From Thioalkalivibrio sp. (lineage in GTDB: Bacteria; Pseudomonadota; Gammaproteobacteria; Ectothiorhodospirales; Ectothiorhodospiraceae), in the NCBI GenBank assembly GCA_011389655.1, contig JAABTX010000028.1:1-34755 (forward strand): a DNA stretch of 34,755 bases, given 5' to 3'. The notes beneath the pieces are model-generated. The model was given only the letters and a program-made list of their open reading frames with translations, was not told where the DNA came from and searched no databases. The position numbers were made by a program, and so were the translations under genes. Shown in pieces: positions 16,341 to 22,641 of this stretch. How positions within the stretch are numbered: position 1 is the first letter of the stretch; every line of letters begins with the position of its first letter.

Positions 16341-16450
16341 GGGAGGAATGGCGACGGGCCGGTGGCGGGTGTCGGCAGCAGGGATGCTGCCGTCAAGCCT
16401 ACAGGGATGTGTTTACGGCGTCCCGCCACCGGCCCGTCGCCATTCCTCCC
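16341..16450. repeat. Palindromic element: 52-bp core between 29-bp perfect inverted arms
   Basis: The arm 16341-16369 (starting GGGAGGAATGGCGACGGGCC) is exactly complementary to 16422-16450. The 52-bp core (16370-16421) contains the hairpin GGCAGCAGGGATGCTGCC. The same core, in the other orientation, lies at 25374-25425 between different arms. It fills most of the 221-bp spacer between asnB and the carbamoyltransferase gene, and its first arm could also serve as a terminator stem for the operon. Confidence 0.85.
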
Positions 16451-16476
16451 ATCACCCCGGCCTCAATGAGGCCGAG

Positions 16477-17553
16477 TCACTCTTCCGGAGTATCCATCAC
16501 CGCGCTGATCCGGCGCACCACCGAGGTCAGCAGCGCCATGCGGATGAACACCGCGCCGCGGGCCTGGGCGAAGTACCAGTTGTGCGGGGTATCGTCGAGC
16601 TCGGTCGCCAGCTCCTTGCCCCGCGCGAGCGGGTGCAGGATGATCGCACCGGGCTTCAGCGGGGATTCGCGGGTCAGGTGCAGCCCGGAGCCCAGTGACT
16701 CGAAGCTGTCGCCCACCCACGCGATCGCGTTGATGTACACCACGTCCAGCTCCGGCAGCACCGGGTCGAGTTCGCCCACCACCCGCAGGCGCAGGCCGGC
16801 CTCCTCCAGTTCCTTGCGCTGACCCGCGTCGAAATTCTCGGGCTCGTTCGAGACGATCACCACCTCCCCGACGGCCTCCGGGAAACAGGCCAGCAGCAAC
16901 AGCAGGCTGCGCACCGTGCGCATGCGCGACGGTACGCCGATGATCCCGACGCGGATCCGCTCGCCTTCCGGCACCGGTCCCTGCAGCAGCTCCGGCCGCC
17001 ACTTCGCAATCGTGTACAGATCGGCCATCGCCTGGGTCGGGTGTTCGTCGATGCCGTTGCCCGCGTTCACGATCGGAATGCGCAGGGTGTCCAGCATGTC
17101 GTAGACGGCCTGGTCCTCGCTGCTGCGCAGCACGATCACGTCGCCGTAGTTGTTGAACATCTCGGCGATGTCGGCCAGCGATTCCCCCTTGGCGATGCCG
17201 GTGCTCTTCGGGTCGGTGATCGACATCACCGCGCCGCCCAGGCGGTGCCACGCACTCTCGAAGGAGAGCCGGGTGCGGGTGGAGGGCTCGTAGAAGGCAC
17301 TGATCAGGATCTTTCCGGTCAGCGGCAGGTGCATCAGCTGCGGCGTGGATTCGTACTGGGCGGCCAGCCGGAACAGCTGCGCCAGCTTCGCGCGGTCGAA
17401 CTGGCGGCTGGAGACCACGTGTCTCGACGCCAGCTCCAGCAACGGCTCCGGATCCTCGGGCACCGACTCGAGCAGGCCCCTCGGCCGTTCGATGCCGGCG
17501 GTGCCGTCCTTCGGCTGCAGCGGCCGCTGCAGGAGTCTCTCGTGGGTTGTCAC
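16477..17553 (-). CDS. ATCase/OTCase-family carbamoyltransferase, acceptor probably not aspartate
   Basis: 358-aa carbamoyltransferase related to PyrB. The carbamoyl-phosphate site is complete: FYEPSTRTR (STRTR 91-95), R143, H171-P-T-Q174, the 80s-loop lysine K122 and P308. Residues that hold aspartate in E. coli PyrB are altered: the loop with R229 and Q231 (YMTRVQ) reads YINAIA (273-278), and HPLPR reads HPLAR (307-311). An N-terminal extension of about 45 residues precedes the catalytic domain. It is the last gene of a ureide-type operon, starting with a GTG that overlaps the 40-aa gene stop as GTGA; AGAGGGGA is the ribosome binding site. Databases would probably label it aspartate carbamoyltransferase. 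I infer transfer to, or phosphorolysis of, another ureido compound. No pyrI or pyrC is adjacent. Confidence 0.8.
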   Translation of the reverse strand: MTTHERLLQRPLQPKDGTAGIERPRGLLESVPEDPEPLLELASRHVVSSRQFDRAKLAQLFRLAAQYESTPQLMHLPLTGKILISAFYEPSTRTRLSFESAWHRLGGAVMSITDPKSTGIAKGESLADIAEMFNNYGDVIVLRSSEDQAVYDMLDTLRIPIVNAGNGIDEHPTQAMADLYTIAKWRPELLQGPVPEGERIRVGIIGVPSRMRTVRSLLLLLACFPEAVGEVVIVSNEPENFDAGQRKELEEAGLRLRVVGELDPVLPELDVVYINAIAWVGDSFESLGSGLHLTRESPLKPGAIILHPLARGKELATELDDTPHNWYFAQARGAVFIRMALLTSVVRRISAVMDTPEE

Positions 17554-17672
17554 CACACACTTCCCCTCTTCCAGTCACGAATGAACAGTGCGATCAGCAG
17601 GAACGGTGCCAGCGTGGCAACCGCGGTCGCCACCACCACAACGGTGCCCAGGGCCTCGACGGAGATCATCAT
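17550..17672 (-). CDS. 40-aa single-pass membrane peptide between symporter and carbamoyltransferase
   Basis: A short gene that standard length cut-offs miss. It encodes MMISVEALGTVVVVATAV.. with a hydrophobic span at about residues 8-31 and a positively charged end (IRDWKRGSVW). Its ATG at 17672 overlaps the symporter stop as ATGA, its TGA overlaps the carbamoyltransferase GTG as GTGA, and GAGGTG lies 5-10 nt upstream. Removing it would leave a 115-bp hole in an otherwise gapless operon. Its position suggests a small accessory subunit of the adjacent symporter; that is inference. No family is recognised. An in-frame second ATG at 17669 is possible. Confidence 0.75.
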   Translation of the reverse strand: MMISVEALGTVVVVATAVATLAPFLLIALFIRDWKRGSVW

Positions 17673-19150
17673 CGCGCACCTCGCGTTACCGGCGCTGCAC
17701 TGTGCGGCTCGGCCTCGGCCAGCAGCCGCCAGTCGAAGTCACGCGGCGCCAGCCAGGTGGACAGCACGAGCACCGCGAGCGAGACCGCCGCACCGACCAG
17801 CGCCGCGACGTAGAATCCGATGGTGAAGTAACTGACCAGGCCCAGCGTGGTGCCGGCGATCATGCTCAGGCCGGCACCGGTCGGGTTGGCCCGCCGCCAG
17901 TACAGCCCGGCGACCACCGGCCAGATCGCGCTGGCGACGAAGGCGCCGGTGAAATAAAGCACCTCGGCCAGCGAACCGATCACCGGCAGCTCGCCCCGGT
18001 AGCTCGCGGCGGCCCAGGTCACCAGGCCCAGCAGCACCACGATGACCTTGGTCGCGCGGAACTGCTCGTGATCGGATGCCCTGTTGCGGATGTGGCCGCG
18101 GTAGATGTCCCGCGTGACCAGGTCCGATGTCGCGGCCAGCAGCGAGTCGAGGCTCGAGGCCAGGGCCGCGAAGACCACGATGAAGACCACGATCGCGCCC
18201 GTCAGGCCCAGGACCTCGGCCGCGACCAGCGGACCCACCATGTCCGCAACCGGCACGTTGATGCCCAGCGCCGGAGTGGCCAGCGCAACGAAGCCGGCAA
18301 CGATCGGAATCGGCAGCCACAGCAGGCCGGCCAGCAGGTAGGCCCGGAACCCCACGCTCCTGCCGAAGGCGAAGGCTCGCGACCACCACACGTTCGAGTG
18401 GAAGATCTCGCCGACGCCGAAGAACAGATTGTTGAACAGGAACATGATCGCGGCCGGGAACAGCAGATTCAGCAGTTGCGGGCGCTCTTCCATCAGGTTG
18501 AAGTGGATCGCCTCGAAGCCGACCTTGTCGATGGTCAGCCAGGCGATGAAGGCGACGCCGAGCACGATGATGATCGTCTGCACGAAGTCGGTGCCGATGA
18601 CCGCGCGCAGCCCCCCGAGCAGCGTGTAGAGCACGCAGACCGTGAGGATCACCGTCATGCCTACGCGGTAGTCGATGCCGGCGAGGGCGTTGATGAGCAC
18701 CCCGCCGGCCATGGCGAGGCTGACCAGCCAGCCGAAGGCGTAGATCAGCGACACCACCAGAAAGACCCGCCAGGTGAACTTCCCGAAGCGCAGGCGGATG
18801 AAGTCTCCGGAGGTGAAGCCGTGCGGCATCAGCTCGCGGATGCGCCGGGCCAGCGGTGCGAAGAGGATCAGGCCCAGCGCCCCGAGCGAGTAGCCGAACA
18901 TGCCCCAGACGCCCAGCTGCAGCGCCAGCTGTGGCGCGGTCATCGTGGTGTTCGCGGTCACCCAGGTGGCCATCGCGGTAGCCGTGGCCAGTGCCAGGCC
19001 GACGTTGCGGCCGGCCAGCATGTGGTCCTCGGCGGTCTTGTTCTTGCGGCCGAGGTACCAGCCCAGGATCACCCACAGGATGCCGAAGGCAATCAGGATG
19101 CCCCAGGCAATGCCCTCGGGAAGGATCGCGACTTCTTCGGCGGCGGTCAT
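17669..19150 (-). CDS. Sodium:solute symporter, DUR3 (urea-type) like
   Basis: 493-aa SSS-family transporter with about 13 predicted membrane helices. The N-terminal part (MATWVTANTTMTAPQLALQ, then MPHGFTSGDFIRLRFG) and the FNNLFFGVGEIFHSNVWWS segment resemble the DUR3/urea-active branch more than proline or glucose carriers. The conserved helix with ALASSLDSLLAATSDLVTRD, part of the sodium site in this family, is present. The start ATG overlaps the stop of the isochorismatase gene and the stop overlaps the 40-aa membrane gene, both as ATGA. In context it should import the substrate of the two hydrolases, perhaps urea, a ureide or an N-carbamoyl amino acid. Substrate is not provable from sequence. 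Confidence 0.85.
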   Translation of the reverse strand: MTAAEEVAILPEGIAWGILIAFGILWVILGWYLGRKNKTAEDHMLAGRNVGLALATATAMATWVTANTTMTAPQLALQLGVWGMFGYSLGALGLILFAPLARRIRELMPHGFTSGDFIRLRFGKFTWRVFLVVSLIYAFGWLVSLAMAGGVLINALAGIDYRVGMTVILTVCVLYTLLGGLRAVIGTDFVQTIIIVLGVAFIAWLTIDKVGFEAIHFNLMEERPQLLNLLFPAAIMFLFNNLFFGVGEIFHSNVWWSRAFAFGRSVGFRAYLLAGLLWLPIPIVAGFVALATPALGINVPVADMVGPLVAAEVLGLTGAIVVFIVVFAALASSLDSLLAATSDLVTRDIYRGHIRNRASDHEQFRATKVIVVLLGLVTWAAASYRGELPVIGSLAEVLYFTGAFVASAIWPVVAGLYWRRANPTGAGLSMIAGTTLGLVSYFTIGFYVAALVGAAVSLAVLVLSTWLAPRDFDWRLLAEAEPHSAAPVTRGAR

Positions 19151-19884
19151 GAGGCCTCCCGCACCCGGGTGATCTCGGCGATGGCCTGATCCGTGGTCAT
19201 CACGCGCGCGTAGCGGTCGCGAATGGTGGTGATGGTCGCCTCCTGCAGCTCCGGCGTCACGGTGGCGCAGCCGTCCTCGACCAGCGTGACGTAGAAGCCG
19301 AGGTCACAGGCGTCGCGCACCGCAGTGGACACGCACTCGTTCGAGTACACGCCGACGATGAAGATCGAGCTGATGTCGAGGTTGCGCAGCACATAGTGCA
19401 GGTTGGTCGAATTGAACACGCCGCTCGCGGTCTTGTTCAGCACGATCTCGTCACCGACCGGCGCGACGATCTCGAGGAACTCGGCCTCCTTCGATCCCGG
19501 TGGTGCGTGCAGATTCAGGCGCTTGTGGCCCGGACTGCGGTCGCGGCCATCGCGGGTCATCGACTGGATGCGCGAGTGGATGACCTCCAGTCCGTGGGTT
19601 CGGAAGGCATCCTGCAGCCGGCGCACGTTGGGAAGCACGACCGCCTCGAGTTCCTGGAAGTAGTACTCCTGGGCCTTCAGCGGCACGCCCGAGGCCGCTG
19701 CGTCGGCAAACACCCCGAAGCCGCGCGCCGCGTCGAGGTACTGCAGATCGATGCACAGCAGCGCGACGTGATGCCGCGCGAGTTCCTGGCGCAGCAGACG
19801 CGTGGAGATCAGGCTGCCGCGGTACTGCTCGCGGAGCGGATCGAGCGCGTCGAAGTCGGTGAGCGGGGCGACCTTGTCGTTCAT
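19147..19884 (-). CDS. Isochorismatase-fold cysteine amidohydrolase (RutB/biuret-hydrolase type)
   Basis: 245-aa cysteine hydrolase. The catalytic triad expected for ureidoacrylate, N-carbamoylsarcosine and biuret amidohydrolases is visible: D46 (LLCIDLQ), K151 (VLNKTASGVFNSTNL) and C184 (GVYSNECVSTAVRDACDLGF), with the usual cis-peptide region before the cysteine. The spacing and the DACDLGFYVTLVEDGCAT segment resemble RutB-like enzymes. A 39-residue N-terminal extension precedes the first strand. The ATG at 19884 has GAGGAAG 8-14 nt upstream, in the 14-bp gap after the M20 gene. It probably cleaves a ureido or amide bond in the pathway encoded by this operon; the exact substrate is unknown. 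Confidence 0.85.
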   Translation of the reverse strand: MNDKVAPLTDFDALDPLREQYRGSLISTRLLRQELARHHVALLCIDLQYLDAARGFGVFADAAASGVPLKAQEYYFQELEAVVLPNVRRLQDAFRTHGLEVIHSRIQSMTRDGRDRSPGHKRLNLHAPPGSKEAEFLEIVAPVGDEIVLNKTASGVFNSTNLHYVLRNLDISSIFIVGVYSNECVSTAVRDACDLGFYVTLVEDGCATVTPELQEATITTIRDRYARVMTTDQAIAEITRVREAS

Positions 19885-19898
19885 GCGGCGTCTTCCTC

Positions 19899-21185
19899 TC
19901 AGTGCCTCGCGGCCAGCGCGAGCACGCTGCGCAGCATCAGGTTGGCCCCGGCCTCGATGTCCTCCCAGTTGGTCCACTCGCCGGAGGAGTGGCTGCGTCC
20001 CTCGATGCTGGGCACGAAGATCATCCCGGTGCGGGCGACCGCGCTCATGCTCTGCGTGTCGTGAGCGGCACCGCTGGGCAGGCGCAGGTAGTCGAGGCCC
20101 ATCGTCTCCGCCTCGCTAGCGATCAGGTCCAGCAGGCCGGGATCGCAACGGGTCGGGGTGATCTCGGAGAGGACGTCGAACTCGAACATCAGGTCGCGCC
20201 GCCGGGCGATGCTGGACAGTGTGCGCCGCGAGGCGTCGGACAGGGCCTTCAGTACGCGCTCGTCGGTGTCGCGCACCTCGAGGGAGAAGGTGGCCTGTCC
20301 CGGTATCGTGTTCGGCGCGCCCGGCCACAGTTCCACGCGGCCGATCGTCGCGCGGCTGTTCGGGCCACCGTGCTCCTCGAGGATCCTGTTCACCTCGCCC
20401 CCGAACTCCGCCAGCCCCTGGAAGGCGTCGATGCGCATGTCCATGGGCGTGGTGCCGGCGTGGTTCGGCTGACCCTTCAGCCGTACCTCCCATTTGAACA
20501 GGCCGGTGATCGCCTCGACGATGCCGACGCCGATCCGCCTGCGATCCAGCACCGGCCCCTGCTCGATGTGCAGCTCCAGGAAGGCGTGGATGGTCGCCGG
20601 GTCGCGGCGCGCGGTCAGTGCCTCGTTGGCATCCAGGCCCCAGGCGGCCATCGCGTCCACCAGCGTGACGCCCTCGAGGTCGCGCGCGCTCTGGATGCGC
20701 TCCGGGGTCAGCTGCCCCGCCAGCGCCTGTGAGCCGAACATGCCGCCGAAGCGTCCCTCCTCGTCGCTAAAGTCGATCACCTCGAGCGGGTAGCGCAGCG
20801 GAATCCCCGCCTCCTTCACGCGGCGCAGCACCTCCAGCCCGACCAGGACGCCGAGCGCGCCGTCCAGCGGACCGCCCCCGGGGACGGTATCGAGGTGGGA
20901 GCCCATCACCACCGCGGGCCGCTGGCCGTCGTAGTCCAGCCGGCCGTGCAGATTGGCCGCGCCGTCCTGGAACAGCTCCAGCCCGGCGGTGGCCAGGCGC
21001 TGCCGGAACCAGTCGCGGCCCTGCCGGTCGCCTTCGCTGAAGGCGCGCCGGTTCAGGCCCAGCACCGCATCGCGGCCGATCTGCCCGAGGTCGAGGACGT
21101 CCTGGCGCAGGCGGGCCATGTCCACCTGCAGTCCGCCCTCGGTGGCTGCCGGGGTGGTGCGGACGTGTTCGCTTGCGTCGTTCAT
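19899..21185 (-). CDS. M20-family N-carbamoyl-amino-acid/allantoate-type amidohydrolase
   Basis: 428-aa dinuclear-metal hydrolase of the HyuC/AllC/beta-ureidopropionase group, which removes carbamoyl groups from N-carbamoyl amino acids or allantoate. Metal ligands and catalytic residues appear in GSHLDTVPGGGPLDG (H97, D99, D109), FSDEEGRFGG (E142/E143) and ELHIEQGPVLD (H206). GQPNHAGTTPMDMR belongs to the dimerisation/substrate domain, and SGAAHDTQ supplies the last ligand region. The length is typical (about 410-430 aa). AAGGAG lies 7-12 nt before the ATG, which overlaps the stop of the FnIII-like gene as ATGA. Whether it acts on a carbamoyl amino acid, beta-ureidopropionate or allantoate cannot be read from sequence. 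Confidence 0.9.
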   Translation of the reverse strand: MNDASEHVRTTPAATEGGLQVDMARLRQDVLDLGQIGRDAVLGLNRRAFSEGDRQGRDWFRQRLATAGLELFQDGAANLHGRLDYDGQRPAVVMGSHLDTVPGGGPLDGALGVLVGLEVLRRVKEAGIPLRYPLEVIDFSDEEGRFGGMFGSQALAGQLTPERIQSARDLEGVTLVDAMAAWGLDANEALTARRDPATIHAFLELHIEQGPVLDRRRIGVGIVEAITGLFKWEVRLKGQPNHAGTTPMDMRIDAFQGLAEFGGEVNRILEEHGGPNSRATIGRVELWPGAPNTIPGQATFSLEVRDTDERVLKALSDASRRTLSSIARRRDLMFEFDVLSEITPTRCDPGLLDLIASEAETMGLDYLRLPSGAAHDTQSMSAVARTGMIFVPSIEGRSHSSGEWTNWEDIEAGANLMLRSVLALAARH

Positions 21186-21613
21186 GCCAGTCTCCTTCCC
21201 CGTGCGATGGCCAGGATCAGTACCACGAATAGCGCGGCGCCGAGAGCGAAAAACAGGAAGGCCCGGCCGAGCGGATGGTGTTCCACCACCACCACCGCCT
21301 GGTCGGCCCACTCCTCGGCGCCCTCCTCCCGGATCCGGAAGCGGTATTCGCCATTCGGAAGCCCGCTGATGGTCGTGCGGGTGTCGCTGCCCCGGTAGAT
21401 GATGCGTGCGTCCTCGTACTCCGGCCCCGACGCCTGCTCCAGTTCGAAGCGCTCGGCCCCGTCCCAGTTCAGCTTGAAGAAGCCGGCCGAATCCGTCTCC
21501 GGGGGCGAGTCGAAGGCGGGGTCGGCGATACCCTGGGCCGAGAGCGTCAGCCCGACCAGCACCAGCAGTGACCACAGCAGGGACCGGCACCTGAGCCGCA
21601 CGGGAATCATCAT
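21182..21613 (-). CDS. FnIII-like periplasmic domain with C-terminal membrane anchor
   Basis: 143-aa protein. Residues 11-30 look like a signal peptide; residues 42-110 look like a single fibronectin type III beta-sandwich (FFKLNWDGAERFELEQ, then TTISGLPNGEYRFRIRE, the typical strand-E to strand-F pattern). Residues 117-137 form a membrane helix followed by RGRRLA, so the domain should sit outside the membrane with a short cytoplasmic tail. GGGGAGG lies 7-13 nt before ATG 21613; ATG 21610 is in frame as well. The gene is coupled to the M20 hydrolase by ATGA. Such a protein is unexpected in a small-molecule catabolic operon; it could support the symporter or a binding partner. No named family beyond the fold is recognised. 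Confidence 0.75.
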   Translation of the reverse strand: MMIPVRLRCRSLLWSLLVLVGLTLSAQGIADPAFDSPPETDSAGFFKLNWDGAERFELEQASGPEYEDARIIYRGSDTRTTISGLPNGEYRFRIREEGAEEWADQAVVVVEHHPLGRAFLFFALGAALFVVLILAIARGRRLA

Positions 21614-21759
21614 TCGCGGGCCTCCCCGCGGGCAAGGGCGCGCCGGGCCGCGGTGCAGGGTTTGCGCGCGCCGGGCCGCTGGCGCCGGGGCCAGCCGCGC
21701 TCCGCCGGCGCGGGGAGGGGCCAGCCTCCGGTGCATGCGGGTTGCTCGGTGCGGTTCAT
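21610..21759 (-). CDS. Possible 49-aa protein between marR and the FnIII-like gene
   Basis: A short frame, MNRTEQPACTGGWPLPAP.. to ..RALARGEARE, whose ATG overlaps the marR stop (ATGA) and whose TGA overlaps the ATG of the next gene (ATGA). Third positions are almost all G or C, as in neighbouring genes, but the product is Pro/Arg/Ala-rich and the spacer is itself very GC-rich, so the frame could be open by chance. No ribosome binding site is needed if translation is coupled to marR. No homology is recognised. The alternative is a 142-bp non-coding spacer. Confidence 0.4.
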   Translation of the reverse strand: MNRTEQPACTGGWPLPAPAERGWPRRQRPGARKPCTAARRALARGEARE

Positions 21760-22259
21760 CGGATCCCCTCGTAGGGCTGCAGCCCCGCCTTCGGTTCGGT
21801 CGACGCCATGCGGGCGATGACCGACTCCAGGGCCTCTTCCAGGCCCAGCAACTGCCCGGGTTCCATGTCCTGAAGGGCGCGGTTCAGTTCACCCTGCGGG
21901 GCTGCCGGCGCCCGGTCCAGCAGCGCCTGCCCCGCGTCGGTCACGAAGAGTCGGACGATCCGCTGGTCGCGTCCGCGGCGGCGTTCGACCAGGCCGCCCT
22001 GTTCCAGCTTGTCCAGCAGGTTGGAGGCGGTGGAGGGATGCACGGAGAGCTTCCGCGACAGTTCGCTGACGCTCAGGCCAGCCGAGAGCTGGACCTCCCA
22101 GAGCGCCCAGAGCTGCGCGGCGCTGATGCCGCAGGCGCGCTCCACGCTGCGCGAATGGCCCTGCAGCGCGCGAATGATCACCCGCAACTGGCGGATTACC
22201 GAGCGCACGGCGTCATGCGTGTCGGCGGTGTCCGGGGCCGGGACAAGCTCTGTGGCCAT
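21756..22259 (-). CDS. MarR-family transcriptional regulator
   Basis: 167-aa winged-helix regulator, usually a homodimer that is released from DNA by a small ligand. The DNA-binding helices lie in LSVSELSRKLSVHPSTASNLLDKLEQGGLV and the wing in ERRRGRDQRIVRLFVTDAG, which is the classic MarR DxR wing. The ATG at 22259 (MATELVPAPD) has AGGAA about 9 nt upstream; an in-frame TTG at 22304 would start inside the operator and is rejected. It is the first gene of the operon and is divergent from the porin gene. A 20-bp palindrome upstream is the probable operator, so autorepression and control of the whole operon are likely. Confidence 0.88.
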   Translation of the reverse strand: MATELVPAPDTADTHDAVRSVIRQLRVIIRALQGHSRSVERACGISAAQLWALWEVQLSAGLSVSELSRKLSVHPSTASNLLDKLEQGGLVERRRGRDQRIVRLFVTDAGQALLDRAPAAPQGELNRALQDMEPGQLLGLEEALESVIARMASTEPKAGLQPYEGIR

Positions 22260-22290
22260 CTCTGCGGGTTCCTGATCGGTGAACCAGCCA

Positions 22291-22310
22291 TTAGTTTTGT
22301 GCAAAACTAA
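22291..22310. promoter_or_regulatory. Probable MarR operator
   Basis: TTAGTTTTGTGCAAAACTAA is an inverted repeat with 9-bp perfect arms and a 2-bp centre, a typical MarR-site size. It is 32-51 bp upstream of the marR ATG, in a strikingly AT-rich patch within GC-rich DNA. The rest of the 382-bp divergent spacer (22260-22641) holds the porin promoter region and leader and no other supported gene. Confidence 0.75.
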
Positions 22311-22501
22311 TTACAGCGCAAATGCCTCGGCGGCGACGGGCCGGGCCTGGCAAGCGCACAGCCGCGGACCATTGTCGAGCCTTGGCGGAGCCGACGCCAG
22401 CGCACCGGTTCGGGCCCGGTGCCTGTTGCGACGAGGATACACGCAGGCGGGCGTGTGGGCACAAAAGCAACATGCGTCTGGTCTTGATGTGTCAAATCGG
22501 A

Positions 22502-22507
22502 TACAAT
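22502..22507 (+). promoter_or_regulatory. Possible -10 element for the porin gene
   Basis: TACAAT matches the sigma70 -10 box at 5 of 6 positions in a locally AT-richer stretch. No good -35 box lies at 16-18 bp, so an activator may be needed. It implies a leader of about 130 nt. Confidence 0.35.
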
Positions 22508-22641
22508 GACGCAACCTCTTCGTTGGGCGCCGGGAATTCAGGGAGTTGGCCGCCCGTTCGTTACTGGCCGCGTGTGGCCGCAAGGACACCATCAGTCTGC
22601 TGCGCTGCGTCCAAACAATGAAAACACCTGGAGAAACGACC

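Noticed and set aside
14510-16822. Long plus-strand open frame (about 770 codons) opposite asnB
   Set aside because: Antisense of a clear asparagine synthetase; continues into the palindromic element and the carbamoyltransferase gene without any domain.
16477-17553. Calling the carbamoyltransferase pyrB
   Set aside because: The aspartate-binding Arg and Gln are missing and the gene sits in a ureide-type operon without pyrC or other pyrimidine genes.
17588-19189. Long plus-strand open frame opposite the symporter
   Set aside because: Composition is Gln/Arg/His/Asp-rich, as expected for the complement of a hydrophobic membrane protein gene; no motif.
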